From Cyclina sinensis (taxonomy: Eukaryota > Mollusca > Bivalvia > Venerida > Veneridae): a stretch of DNA of 64,000 nucleotides. Below the pieces are notes generated by a model, which saw nothing but the letters and a program-made list of their open reading frames with translations, was not told where the DNA came from and ran no database searches. Location of the stretch: the NCBI GenBank assembly GCA_012932295.1, contig JAAONU010000014.1, forward strand, positions 34,193,977-34,257,976, read 5' to 3'. Both the position numbers and the translations under genes were made by a program. Shown here piece by piece: positions 45,887 to 56,619 of the stretch (position 1 is its first letter; every line of letters begins with the position of its first letter).

Positions 45887-46075
45887 TGTTGTGAATGTAA
45901 CGTTATTTGCCGCGCCGCGCTTTTCTATGTAACGTCTTTGACGTCACGTCGTATAATTATATTGTTTTGTTGTCGTTGCTATTATATGTAAACAGTTGGT
46001 AATTTGAACCGAGAGTAAAAGGAAGAACCTAGAACACAACGCATTTGTTTATTATTCAACCCACGCTATACGATA
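45887..46075 (+). repeat. Left LTR of the BEL/Pao element
   Basis: It begins TGTTGTGAATG and ends CGCTATACGATA. It has a GC-rich start (gccgcgccgcgc), a CRE palindrome and a TATA-like word. Sequence matches the right LTR with no difference noticed. Confidence 0.95.
45939..45961 (+). promoter_or_regulatory. CRE and TATA-like core promoter of the LTR
   Basis: TGACGTCA (45939-45946) is followed after 5 bp by TATAATTATA (45952-45961). The order and spacing suit a pol II promoter driving the element; the same pair occurs in the right LTR (about 51736-51758). Confidence 0.5.
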
Positions 46076-46094
46076 TTGGTGCCGTGACCAGCAG
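46076..46094 (+). promoter_or_regulatory. Primer-binding-site candidate
   Basis: TTGGTGCCGTGACCAGCAG begins right after the LTR. The TGG start is what pairing to a tRNA 3' CCA requires. The tRNA species is not assigned. Confidence 0.6.
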
Positions 46095-46101
46095 AAAGGA
46101 T

Positions 46102-49100
46102 ATGAATTTACAGAAGTTACAAATACAGAGAGAGGGTCACCGACGTTTCATTGAGAAATATTTGGAGAAAATCGAACAATCTAAAGAAAATGATTCACTG
46201 ACAGATTTCGATTCAATCCTCAGCGCTATTGAAGCCAAAGTCGGAATTTTAGAGACATTGAATGAGAAAATATTGTCGCAAACGGAAATAGACGGATTGG
46301 AAGAGGAGATATTTCAAACTGACGAGTATACAGTGGAGTTAGATATCAAGCTGTGTCGCTTACGAGCTTTCCGAGGTCAACATGAGAAGAGAACCGAGTC
46401 TAATATTTCACAAGATGACCAACGAAATTCAAGGGACCAGCAGTACAACAACAATGGTTTGAATCCCGACGCTCCAACTTTCCTTCCCGACAGAACTGTA
46501 AGTTATCCTTCTAATACCTCAGTAAATTCGGCACAATTTTACAGACTACCTAAGATATCATTACCAAGTTTTAGCGGAGATATATTAAGATGGCAATCTT
46601 TTTGGGATTCCTATGAGTCAACCATTCACATGAACGCTAATCTCACGGATGTACAGAAGTTCACGTACCTCAAATCTCAACTTGAAGGAAACGCTGCACG
46701 AGTAATTGAAGGTTTTGCTATGACGAACGCAAATTATACCCGAGCCATAGATCTACTGAAAGAAAGATATGGCCAGCAACATAAAATTATTCACGCATCA
46801 ATGCAAGCGCTATTACAATTACCTGCCCCGTCCAACAAAGTATCCAGTTTAAGACATTTTCATGATAAGATGGAGACGTACATTCGAAGTTTAGAAGCTA
46901 TGGGACAGTGCCAAGACACTTACGGAAATCTATTAGTGCCAATAATTTTAGATAAGATACCAAGTGAAATTAGAAGGCAGTTAGCACGTGAAAATGGAGA
47001 TAACAATTGGTCGCTAGAAAATTTGCGTCGTGCAATCAACAGAGAGATTGGTATTCTTGAGGCCGGAAGTGTTCGTAGCGAACCGGAAGTGGACGATTTC
47101 AATGCAACAGCATCATTTCTGACAAGTGCAAAATACAGGAAAACCGTGCCAAAACATCCAAAATCCGGAACCGGAAGTGCATCACAAAAACCGGAAATCA
47201 AATGCGCATTTTGTGACAATCAACATAAATCAATTGACTGTGAAAAATACGCAGACATTGAATCAAGACTGAAAATAGTGAGAGAAAAACGCTTGTGTTT
47301 TAACTGTCTAGGCAATCATCCTGTAGTGAAGTGTAATTCTAGTAAGAGATGCCAAAAATGCAAGAGAAAACATCATACAGCGATTTGCAAATCGCGAGAA
47401 AATAACCAGACGATGTTGACAACCGTTGATTCCGCGTCACCGGAAGCAGCCGTCTTACATTCAAACACGATCCTACCAAATAAGAATGTTCTGTTAAAAA
47501 CCGCCATAGCAACCGTATCGTCACGTGATGTTCAGACTGAAACAAATATTCTTTTCGACGAGGGAGCCCAGAAATCTTTCATTACAGAACAATTAGCCCA
47601 AGAACTTGAACTTACCCGAGACAGTACAGAGACAATTTACTTATCGTCGTTTGGAAGTACCAATAACAAAGTCCAACACACAGACGTAGCTACAGTAAAT
47701 GTTGTTACAGACAGAGGCCAGAAGATCCCGATTAGAGTTTTAATAGTGCCTACAATTTCAACGCCGCTTAACCAGAAATTTCAAACCACAGTGTCAAACT
47801 TACCGTACTTACGTGGACTTAAACTCGCTCATCCGGTTACAGGAGATTCTGTATTTAACATTTCTATGCTGATTGGTGCTGACTATTACTGGGATATTGT
47901 AGAAGACCATATAGTACGAGGAAATGGACCTACTGCTGTAAAGTCAAAAATCGGTTATCTGTTATCCGGACATTGCCAAGCACAGAGTTCTCGAGTATCA
48001 GATCACGTGTTCAACGTTATGGCGTCGCCTATGGCAACGGATGTTTTAGAACGGTTTTGGAGCCTTGAAAGTATTGGAGTTACACAGACCGCCGATGATA
48101 TAGACAAGATACGTTATTTCAAGGACTATCAAGATTCGTCCATAGAATACGATAATGGACGCTACACCGCCAAATTACCTTGGAAATTAGACCATTCACC
48201 CCTACCCAGCAATTATGAGATAGTGAAGGCAAGAACCGAAAGTACAATTAGAAGATTGAGAAAAGAGCCCCATTTACTGAGAAAATATGATGACATTATC
48301 GCTGAACAAGAACGCCGTGGTTTTATTGAGAGAATAGATAACGATACCCCACCCACAGGACAAGTCCATTATATTCCACACCACCCATCAAAAAAAGATT
48401 CAGCGACCACACCCATCCGGATAGTTTATGACTGCAGTTGCCGCACATCTCCCCACCTCCCAAGCTTGAATGACTGTTTAGAATCAACCCCACCCATACT
48501 GAATGATCTTACCGCCATATTAGTGAGATTCCGTCTCCATGGTTACGCCATCACTACAGACATTGAAAAAGCCTTTCTACATGTCGGTTTATATGAAGGA
48601 GACAGAGATGCTACCAGATTCTTGTGGACAATTGACATTGAAAACAAAGACAGTCCATTACGCACTTACCGCTTTAAATCCGTATTGTTTGGAGCTACCT
48701 GTTCGCCGTTCATGCTTAGCGCCACCATCCTGAAACACCTAGAACTTAACAAGCACGTACACGCAGCCGAGATCATTAAAAGAGATATATACGTTGACAA
48801 TGTACTTTCAAGCTTCGAAAAAGTATCAGATCTACTTACCTACTTTACAGAGTCGCGAGAGTTGATGTCCAGCGCAGGTATGAATCTACGTTCATGGACC
48901 TCCAACAGTAAAGCCCTTAGAGACCTTGCAAAAACAGAGAATGTACGAGATAGTGATGAAGTTGTCAAGATACTTGGAATGAGATGGGATCCCCTCAGTG
49001 ACGAAATGACATTTACACGAAGAAATATTCCAATACAAGACGTAGTTACGAAGAGAACCATTCTAAAGTACTCATCACAAATCTATGATCCCCTTGGTCT

Positions 49101-51351
49101 ACTTAGTCCCGTTACCGTCAGTGCAAAAATCTTACTACAAGAACTATGGAAGTCCAACTACGACTGGGATACACCTTTGCCAGATGATATATGCGAAACT
49201 TGGAACCAGTTAGCAGAATCCCTCAACAAAGCTACTGACGTGAAATTTTCCAGACAATTCCTACCCGCAGCAAGCATAAACAGTGAAACAAGACTTCACG
49301 TGTTTGTAGATGCAAGCGTCAAATCGTACGGAGCAGCAGCTTACATTTGCGATCTTTCACACGCTAGACTGGTTATGGCGAAGAACAGAGTGGCACCGGT
49401 AAAGACATTAACCCTACCTCGGCTTGAACTAATGGCAGCATTAATTGGCGCAAGACTTGCATCCCATCTTCAAGAGAGCTTGCCCATACAGAACGTAACA
49501 TTTTGGTCAGATAGCCAAATCGTACTCCACTGGCTGACTACATCAAAATCCTTAAAACGCTTTGTCCGAAATCGAGTAGACGAAATACATCAGCTGACAG
49601 ATCAATCACCATGGAGATATTGCCCCACAAATGACAATCCAGCAGACTTACTGACACGTGGTATATCAGCCGATACTTACCTTGACAACGAACTATGGAA
49701 CGCCGGTCCAACATGGTTATCTAACAAAGAAATATGGCCTACCTGGAAATATGACCAGTCAGTCTTGCAGACGCCCGCTGATGAAGATACGAGTTCGAAG
49801 CAGACGACAAATGTAGTAACGTTGAAGTGTACGGAGATCACGGGCGTTCATAGACTTATTAACCTAGATAGATACAGTACATACCTGAAACTACGTCATG
49901 TAACCGCCTATGTACTAAGATTCATCAACAACTGCAGACGACCAAAAGAAGACAGATTAACGAACAACTTATCAGCAACCGAACTCAACGAAGCAGAAGT
50001 TACATGGCTTAAATCGTGTCAAATAACAAACTTTCAAGAAGAAATAGAAAATTTTACATCGAACAGTACCCGTTTACCGTTGGTTCGACAACTTAGACTG
50101 TTTCTAGACCCACAGGGACTATTACGTTGCGGTGGAAGAATTCACAACGCCCCCGTACAGTATGACACTAAATTCCCTTACCTTCTACCAAAGAAGCACA
50201 GACTTACCGAATTGATTGTGTTAGATGTCCACAAAAGTCAACTACACTCCGGAGTAAATAGTACCATTACGCAGATCAGAGAAAGGTACTGGATACCGTC
50301 CATCCGCCAATGTGTTAGATCGGTTTTAAAGACGTGCGTGAATTGTACCAGATTAACCGGCAAACCATACCTAGCACCAGACCCACCACCCCTTCCTAAA
50401 GTCAGAGTGAATGAGTCTCCGCCCTTCAGCGTCACAGGTGTAGATTTTACGGGTGCACTATTTGTTAAGAACGCTACCGGAAGTGAAAGAAAATGCTACA
50501 TCTGCCTATTCACATGCGCTACAACAAGAGCCGTTCATTTAGAAGTAGTTCCAGACTTATCTACAGACTCATTTCTTCAAGCGTTCCGGAGATTTGCTAG
50601 CCGGAAGTCGTTACCGATGGCGATGATATCAGACAACGCAACGACGTATATTGCTGCTGCTAATCACCTGAAGAAACTCTTCAACTCAGAAGTCGTGCGA
50701 GAAGAGCTTAGCAGAAAGGGTACAGAATGGCGTTTTATCCCCAAACGAGCACCATGGTACGGAGGGTTTTGGGAACGTTTGATTGGGCTGACTAAGACGT
50801 CATTAAAGAAGATCCTCGGGAGACGCTATGTATCCATGGAAACATTACAGACTATAGTGACAGAGATTGAAGCAGTGATAAATGATCGACCGCTAACTCA
50901 TGTATCATCGAACATTGACGATTTGGAACCGTTAACACCGTCACATTTACTTTACGGTCGTAAGGTGACGTCACTTCCGCATCATGAACATTTATCAGAC
51001 GACGATTTAGCGCTAATTCAAAGTGACCAGACGACACTCACCAACCGAGCTAAGAAACAGTCTGAAATCATTGAGCAGTTCCGAAGACGCTGGAAGTTCG
51101 AGTACTTAACCGCTTTGAGAGAATACCACACAATTACGGGTTCAGACGAAAAACGTATCAAAGTCGGAGATGTCGTGCAGGTATACGATGAGGGACCACG
51201 GATCCGCTGGAAACTTGCTGTAATCCTAGAGCTGATGACCGGAAATGATGGTTGTGTCCGTGCCGCGAAGATAAAAACGATAAACGGAATTACAAACAGA
51301 CCGATAGTGAAACTCTATCCTTTAGAGACTGTTAGTGAAGTTAATGATTAA
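46102..51351 (+). CDS. BEL/Pao Gag-Pol polyprotein
   Basis: 1749 residues from the first ATG after the primer-binding site; the frame is open from 46045, but no earlier ATG exists. A coiled, charged N-terminus is followed by a Gag-like domain from about residue 150 (LPKISLPSFSGD, typical of DUF1759). Three CX2CX3HX4C zinc knuckles start at C368, C399 and C417. The aspartic protease has its active-site triplet as D486-E-G rather than the usual D-S/T-G. Reverse transcriptase follows, with D820 (TTDIEKAF) and YVDN at 897-900 in place of YVDD. RNase H has D1070 (FVDAS) and 'FWSDSQIVLHWL'. Integrase has an HHCC-type zinc region near 1380 ('CVNCTR'), then D1448 (GVDFTG), D1511 (ISDNAT) and E1558 (FWERLI), and a C-terminal DUF5641-like region (RRWKFEYL). 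It makes the structural protein and all replication enzymes as one chain, cut by its own protease. No stop or frameshift was seen. Codon use differs visibly from its AT-rich surroundings. Confidence 0.95.
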   Translation: MNLQKLQIQREGHRRFIEKYLEKIEQSKENDSLTDFDSILSAIEAKVGILETLNEKILSQTEIDGLEEEIFQTDEYTVELDIKLCRLRAFRGQHEKRTESNISQDDQRNSRDQQYNNNGLNPDAPTFLPDRTVSYPSNTSVNSAQFYRLPKISLPSFSGDILRWQSFWDSYESTIHMNANLTDVQKFTYLKSQLEGNAARVIEGFAMTNANYTRAIDLLKERYGQQHKIIHASMQALLQLPAPSNKVSSLRHFHDKMETYIRSLEAMGQCQDTYGNLLVPIILDKIPSEIRRQLARENGDNNWSLENLRRAINREIGILEAGSVRSEPEVDDFNATASFLTSAKYRKTVPKHPKSGTGSASQKPEIKCAFCDNQHKSIDCEKYADIESRLKIVREKRLCFNCLGNHPVVKCNSSKRCQKCKRKHHTAICKSRENNQTMLTTVDSASPEAAVLHSNTILPNKNVLLKTAIATVSSRDVQTETNILFDEGAQKSFITEQLAQELELTRDSTETIYLSSFGSTNNKVQHTDVATVNVVTDRGQKIPIRVLIVPTISTPLNQKFQTTVSNLPYLRGLKLAHPVTGDSVFNISMLIGADYYWDIVEDHIVRGNGPTAVKSKIGYLLSGHCQAQSSRVSDHVFNVMASPMATDVLERFWSLESIGVTQTADDIDKIRYFKDYQDSSIEYDNGRYTAKLPWKLDHSPLPSNYEIVKARTESTIRRLRKEPHLLRKYDDIIAEQERRGFIERIDNDTPPTGQVHYIPHHPSKKDSATTPIRIVYDCSCRTSPHLPSLNDCLESTPPILNDLTAILVRFRLHGYAITTDIEKAFLHVGLYEGDRDATRFLWTIDIENKDSPLRTYRFKSVLFGATCSPFMLSATILKHLELNKHVHAAEIIKRDIYVDNVLSSFEKVSDLLTYFTESRELMSSAGMNLRSWTSNSKALRDLAKTENVRDSDEVVKILGMRWDPLSDEMTFTRRNIPIQDVVTKRTILKYSSQIYDPLGLLSPVTVSAKILLQELWKSNYDWDTPLPDDICETWNQLAESLNKATDVKFSRQFLPAASINSETRLHVFVDASVKSYGAAAYICDLSHARLVMAKNRVAPVKTLTLPRLELMAALIGARLASHLQESLPIQNVTFWSDSQIVLHWLTTSKSLKRFVRNRVDEIHQLTDQSPWRYCPTNDNPADLLTRGISADTYLDNELWNAGPTWLSNKEIWPTWKYDQSVLQTPADEDTSSKQTTNVVTLKCTEITGVHRLINLDRYSTYLKLRHVTAYVLRFINNCRRPKEDRLTNNLSATELNEAEVTWLKSCQITNFQEEIENFTSNSTRLPLVRQLRLFLDPQGLLRCGGRIHNAPVQYDTKFPYLLPKKHRLTELIVLDVHKSQLHSGVNSTITQIRERYWIPSIRQCVRSVLKTCVNCTRLTGKPYLAPDPPPLPKVRVNESPPFSVTGVDFTGALFVKNATGSERKCYICLFTCATTRAVHLEVVPDLSTDSFLQAFRRFASRKSLPMAMISDNATTYIAAANHLKKLFNSEVVREELSRKGTEWRFIPKRAPWYGGFWERLIGLTKTSLKKILGRRYVSMETLQTIVTEIEAVINDRPLTHVSSNIDDLEPLTPSHLLYGRKVTSLPHHEHLSDDDLALIQSDQTTLTNRAKKQSEIIEQFRRRWKFEYLTALREYHTITGSDEKRIKVGDVVQVYDEGPRIRWKLAVILELMTGNDGCVRAAKIKTINGITNRPIVKLYPLETVSEVND

Positions 51352-51683
51352 TGCCTTAAACGAGAAACTGTTGGTGTATAGTAAACAGAGACTATTTAAT
51401 AGCAATAAAGATTTATTTACCTTACTATGTGCGCGAAGTTTACGTCGAAATATGTTTGAAGCACCAGAGACAATAATTCGGAAATTATGAGATTCAATAT
51501 TCATTTTATTGAAACGATAAATTACATTTAACATGTGTTAATTTAAGTATTTGCAAATTTACGTTTCTCATAATTAGATTGCTTATTCTTAAAGTAAGAA
51601 TTTCATGATTAAGTATTTCATTCACTTTTAAAAGTACACGCTTTCAATTTTCAATTATGAGTCACTTTTCGCGGCCCCCAGAA
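51352..51683. other. 3' non-coding region of the BEL/Pao element
   Basis: It contains AATAAA (near 51403) and ends in 'cgcggcccccagaa' just before the right LTR, where a polypurine tract would be expected; the match to a polypurine tract is poor. The minus frame 51322-51534 is a shadow. Confidence 0.6.
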
Positions 51684-51872
51684 TGTTGTGAATGTAACGT
51701 TATTTGCCGCGCCGCGCTTTTCTATGTAACGTCTTTGACGTCACGTCGTATAATTATATTGTTTTGTTGTCGTTGCTATTATATGTAAACAGTTGGTAAT
51801 TTGAACCGAGAGTAAAAGGAAGAACCTAGAACACAACGCATTTGTTTATTATTCAACCCACGCTATACGATA
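51684..51872 (+). repeat. Right LTR of the BEL/Pao element
   Basis: 189 bp, the same sequence as the left LTR, followed by the ATAAC duplication. Confidence 0.95.
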
Positions 51873-51888
51873 ATAACTTTGTGCTAAC

Positions 51889-51912
51889 AGTCAGTCAGTC
51901 AGTCAGTCGGCC
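51889..51912 (+). repeat. (TCAG)n tract
   Basis: Five to six TCAG units, the continuation of the simple-repeat tract that the retrotransposon entered. Confidence 0.8.
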
Positions 51913-51956
51913 TGTCGATTAGTCTGTATGATTCGAGCCCTTGTCATTTTATTTAT

Positions 51957-52790
51957 CCCCTCCCGCAAAGCGGAGGGTGGGGGACTATAGGAATGTCCTC
52001 CGTCTGTCAGTCCGTCTGTCTGTCCGTCCGTCACACTTTCGTGGCCGCTCTATAACTTTTAAACTGCTGAAAATTTTTTTGATCACCATTATGAGACGAT
52101 GTTCAGAGCGCAATTATTGGGTTGCTACCCCAAAGGTCAAGGTCACGCTTAAAGGTCAAGTGTTAAAAAGTCTACATTTCGTGTCCGCTCCATAACTTAT
52201 AAACTGCTGAATTTTTTTTTTAAATAACTTGGCACAAGTGATCACCATTATGAGGCGATGTGCAGAGCGCAATAATTGGGTTGCTACCCCAAAAGTCAAG
52301 GTCACGCTTAAAGGTTAAGTGTTAAAAGTCTACATTTCGTGTCCGCTCCATAACTTTTAAACCGCTGAATTTTTTTTGAAATAACTTGGCACAAGTGATC
52401 ACCATTATTAGGCGATATGCAGAGCGCAATAACTGGGTTGCTACCCACAAGGTCAAGGTCACAGTTAAAGGTCAAATATCCACATTTCTCGTCTGCTCTA
52501 TAACTTACTAATTTGGCTTACGAAAAGTTTTCTAATCACTTTGCACAAATGATCACCATTATGACACGATGTGCAAAACCCAACATCCAGGTTGCTACCC
52601 CCAAGGTTAAGGGTAAATGTTCTCCATATATTTTTTGACTTTTTGGAAGATTTTAAATAACTTGACACAAATAATTACTATCATGAGACTATGTGCTTAT
52701 AATATGCATGGCACAACATCAAGCTCATGGTTGGATTAAGGTCAAGAAGTACACATTCATGTCCGCTGCGGAAGGTAATTTAGCTGTCCT
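51957..52790 (+). repeat. Hairpin-started monomer array
   Basis: It opens with a hairpin, TCCCCTCCCGC-AAA-GCGGAGGGTGGGGGA (51957-51985), then 'tgtctgtccgtccgtcaca'. Four to five units of about 150-155 bp follow, each with 'ggccgctctataacttttaaactgctga', 'gatcaccattatgag', 'gggttgctaccccaaaggtc' and 'aaggtcacgcttaaaggtc'. The last units are diverged. The open frame 51941-52195 is a by-product. Confidence 0.7.
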
Positions 52791-53149
52791 TCAGACTGCC
52801 TTGTTAAAATTTATCATTGTAATAGAGACAATATTTATCTTATAAAAACTTATCGTCAAAATATTCAGGTAAGAGCTTAAAAATGTTAGAATAAGTAATA
52901 CATGTTATACATAATACATATCTTTAATAGATTTATACAGCGTGCCCTGTTTCATAGCGAAAACAATTTTATACAACTTATATTGCGTTGTGGTTCTGGC
53001 ATAACACAGAATGAATCAAAGTTTACAAAAAAAAACTGATATATGGAATGTCTTTAAATCCACATCAAAGCTTCTTGTAAACTGGTTACGTGCCGCGAAT
53101 AATTTTCTTACTATAGGTCAAATTCTATAATGCGTCATAATGTCAACAA
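52791..53149. other. No gene seen
   Basis: About 360 bp of AT-rich sequence, no frame or motif. Confidence 0.4.
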
Positions 53150-53395
53150 ATATAGTTATAAAATTTGCTTTCAAAACTGCACACATAGTACAAATGTCAT
53201 GGATGTAGCTTCATAACAAAAAGCAGATCAATATGTCAAGATAAGGTAAGTCAAATCAAAGTCAAAGTTGAATTATACAATTATACAAATTTCAAAGACG
53301 TGGCGTCAGAACACGTATCTGTAAGCCATGACATATGGCGATCACAGAAGCTCACCTCGAACACTCTATGCTCAGGTGAGTTGAAGCTTTATATA
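53150..53395 (+). repeat. Truncated 3' end of a C/D-type element
   Basis: It contains 'actgcacacatagtacaaatgtcatggatgtagct' (compare element C) and closes with the family hairpin, AGCTCACCTCGAACACT paired with ATGCTCAGGTGAGTT (53348-53386). The 5' part with the palindrome is missing. Confidence 0.6.
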
Positions 53396-53509
53396 ACAGT
53401 ATATATATTTATTTTGACACCGCCATGACCAACGAAGCAACGAGTCAAAAATTAATTAGATCTCAGAATTAATTAGAGTTAACAAAACTCAACGGCATAT
53501 TTCTGTTCG

Positions 53510-53585
53510 GGTCTCGAAAGCTATGTGGTTAGGGCGTTCCCCTTTGGTTCGGAATGTCCCGGGATTGAATCCTAGCCTGAGCCCA
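53510..53585 (+). mobile_element. tRNA-like head of a SINE
   Basis: A-box-like 'GCTATGTGGTTAGGGCG' and B-box-like 'GGGATTGAATCC' are spaced about 35 nt apart. The outer stem GGTCTCG / TGAGCC pairs partly. Probably a SINE head or decayed tRNA copy rather than a gene. Confidence 0.4.
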
Positions 53586-53982
53586 AGGTGTGATGACATA
53601 TATGCCTTATTTCACCTACTAGTAACTGACGTTACTGGCTGTCTCTCATAACATGCAGTATAGAAAGGCATGAATTGCTAACCCTGATAACAGTTAATTG
53701 CACATTATGATATGTTTTGTCATTGAACATAAATAGAAATTAACCGTACAATGTTGAAAAACTATTATGTATATCAATATTAAACCGATAATGCATAGAT
53801 CTCTGGAATCCTTTGAGTACTGAAGAAATCTGCACTATATACAGAATATGCCAGCTGGGATAAGAGTCCATCTATTTACATTTCGGTTAAATTGAAAATA
53901 AACATAAGGTGTGCCAGGTCCTTAATATATCAGTATCGACACGATAGCCTATGTTAATGAATCAAAAGTTGTCACATTTTTT

Positions 53983-54063
53983 GTTACTCTCCTGCGCATC
54001 GGTCGAATGTTTCACTTTGTGAATTAACGGTAGTGTATTCCCATAGCTGCTGAGGAAGCGTAA
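53983..54063 (+). repeat. Dispersed direct repeat, copy 2
   Basis: Second copy of the 32637-32706 sequence, 21 kb away, with a 13-bp insertion in the middle. Confidence 0.6.
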
Positions 54064-55869
54064 CTTTTTGTGTGATCTACATTTATGCATCGTCGGTGAC
54101 CCCCGGTACATATTCCGCACAACTACATTATGTACCATTGGATAATTGACTGCTGATTATTCGTTTTCATGAATATTTATTAGCAAAGGGATGTAACTCT
54201 TCGTCGAATGAGATGCCGCATTTCAAATAGACACTCTTCAGTGTGGAGAGTAGGCATAATGACAAGTTACTTAAAATAGACGTATTTCTCAGGATTTAAA
54301 CATAGGCGCGAAAGGCAAAGTGTAACAAGTAATTTCACTGGCTGAGATTCCGCAAGGGAAATCTTATGGAAACCAAAGAATGTAGGTAATGAATTATTCA
54401 TGAGTACGAAATTTTACCAGCCAATTGTCCCACGGTAGATAAATAGAGTGAAACGGAATGGATCGAACGTGGGTTTCCGACGATGACATTTATGTTGAAC
54501 GATATACCTGTTATGCAGACAATCTCGAGAGATACTGGAATTAGAGACTTTATAAGTATTTCATCCAATGCAAGATTATAAGATTACACGTACCGTCTAG
54601 ACAGTGGTCTAAAATAGTGAGTAGAATACATGTACAGATATACATTTTATACATATATTATCAAGACATATTGTGATTTCCAGGATGTTTGACGGTCAAT
54701 TTATAGTGTTTGATTATCACTGCTTTTCTCGACAATCCAGTTCGTAAAGAAAGTATAGTTTTAGTTTATTTTCAACGTTTGAAGTTTGTGTCGTTAATCT
54801 GGTCAAATACAAAAAGTATGTCAGTTCCACATCACATGACATAGAGTTAGTAAACAATTAAACTAAAACTTACAATCCTTTTTTCAATAGCACAATACAA
54901 AAAAATTCAATTTTACGTAGCCTGCTGAATGTTTTTTGTTTAGAAGGCATTGAAACTTTGTTATTGACATTTTTTTCATACAAAGACACTGTAATGTTTA
55001 GATTTTTTATCAATATCACAAAACATAACAAGCACGTAAGCTAACAGTTAAAATAAAATATAACTTAAAGTGAATTTCAGGACTTAGAACCTTTGCCTTT
55101 TTAAAGTTAAAGTAAGATCAGTATTCAATTCTAATTAAAAATAATTTTTAGCTTAAATCTGGAGTGCAAAGCTTTCAATCAATAATATTTTAATGAGCAC
55201 ACTCTTATGTATGATGTAAAGTATAAGGACCATAAGTCCATTTTAGAAACTTAACCAGGTATATAATAAAGAGTAATTACGTTTAATGTTTATTCACTAG
55301 TATTGCACAGCATATGCTACACGGAAAACTATTAACTGTTTACACTGGTGAAAAAATATAAAATATCCGGCATTGTAAATTCTTCATTACAGCTAAGCGG
55401 GCCGTATTTCAGAGCATATTACAAATTTCTGGTCGTTCTGAGGTTGTTTCTCAGACCATAGTAGTTTATATCAGTCTATGAAAATCAATGTTATGACCCC
55501 GTTTTGGCAGCATGTATCTACAACATGAACATAGTCTTCCAGAAGTGTCTGGAAACCATGGACTGTTTCGATATTTTCAAATGAAGTCAGATGGTGTCAG
55601 GCTGTACATTCAGATAGTTTATTTTTGTGATAGTTTAAACCAACTTTATATATAAACAGATGATTTAGATCTGACCTTCCCTGTCTGTACAAAGAAAAAT
55701 CTACCAGAGCAAAATACATTACTGAAAAATGGCTGTCTACCTCCATCTTGGTGCTCGTCGACATTGTCGAATTCGATACAAAAAATGACTGAATGCGTGA
55801 ATCATAGAAGAAGACCTAGCGTGTCTAAAGCGTAGTTGTAGGCATTTCGTTGGAATGATTTTTCATCTC
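54064..55869. other. No gene seen
   Basis: 1.8 kb without an open frame above 60 codons, repeat unit or RNA fold that I can support. Confidence 0.4.
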
Positions 55870-56530
55870 CTGAACAGACCAAACTGCATAGATAGTTATT
55901 GATAGGAAACCATTTTTCAATTAATGGTCATTATGACCTTGAACTTTGACTAAGTGACCCAAAAAGCGACGTAAGCCATTTACAGGTCATTATCAACGAG
56001 CATTGCAAGTTTAATCCTTGGCTTTAAACCTGGCGACCTGAAAAAACTATAGGGTGCTTTGCTTGTCATGTACAACTTACGCACCAAGTTTGAGGAGGGT
56101 GGCTATAAGAATTCTATAGTTATTGATCAGAAACCGTCTTGGTTTTCAAGATTGCTGTGACCATGGCCTTTGATTTAATGACCTGAAAAACTACTGGTCA
56201 TGAACAACCGGACTATGAAGTTTTGGAGAGCTCAAGCATTCTATAGGTATTGATCGGAAACCATTTTGCTATTCAAGGTCACTGTGATCTTTTCCTTTGA
56301 CCTGGTGACCTGAAAAGCTTTAGCGATTATTTACTGGTCATTACCAACCTTCACAACAAGTTTGAGAACCTGAGCCAAAGCGTTCTATAGTTATTGATCG
56401 GAAACCGTTTTGCGTTTCAAGGCCACTGTGACCTTGGCTTTTAACCGGGTGACCTGAAAAACTACAGGGGTCATCAACTGATATGGCCAACCTACATACC
56501 AAGTTTGAGGAAAGAGGGTACTTCTCCGCT
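55870..56530 (+). repeat. Four-unit monomer array of about 130-145 bp
   Basis: 'attctatagttattgatcggaaaccgttttg', 'tttcaaggtcactgtgacctt' and 'gacctggtgacctgaaaaac' recur near 55907, 56130, 56257 and 56400. The first unit is more diverged. It ends 'gaggaaagagggtacttctcc'; no terminal hairpin is recognisable. Confidence 0.65.
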
Positions 56531-56619
56531 AACGAATTATTCCATCACAAAATGTTCTATTCAACAAATAAACAGTATATTCATGAGAGGCTTATTTAAT
56601 TGAATTTAATCGTTATTTA

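Larger units (their letters stand above)
45887..51872 (+). mobile_element. Intact BEL/Pao LTR retrotransposon
   Basis: A 5986-bp element with 189-bp LTRs (45887-46075 and 51684-51872) that read the same throughout. A 5-bp target duplication ATAAC lies on each side (45882-45886, 51873-51877). The left LTR is followed by a primer-binding-site candidate, and one uninterrupted Gag-Pol frame fills the interior. No envelope-like frame follows; the 332 bp between the stop codon and the right LTR are non-coding. Identical LTRs and an unbroken frame point to a recent insertion that may still be active. The domain order protease-RT-RNase H-integrase with CX2CX3HX4C knuckles is characteristic of BEL/Pao. 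Confidence 0.95.

Noticed and set aside
46920..51037. Several 60-100-codon frames inside the BEL/Pao interior
   Set aside because: All overlap the long Gag-Pol frame on other frames or the opposite strand.
51941..52195. 84-codon plus frame starting MSFYLSPPAKRRVGD
   Set aside because: It spans the hairpin start and first monomers of a repeat family; no coding motif.
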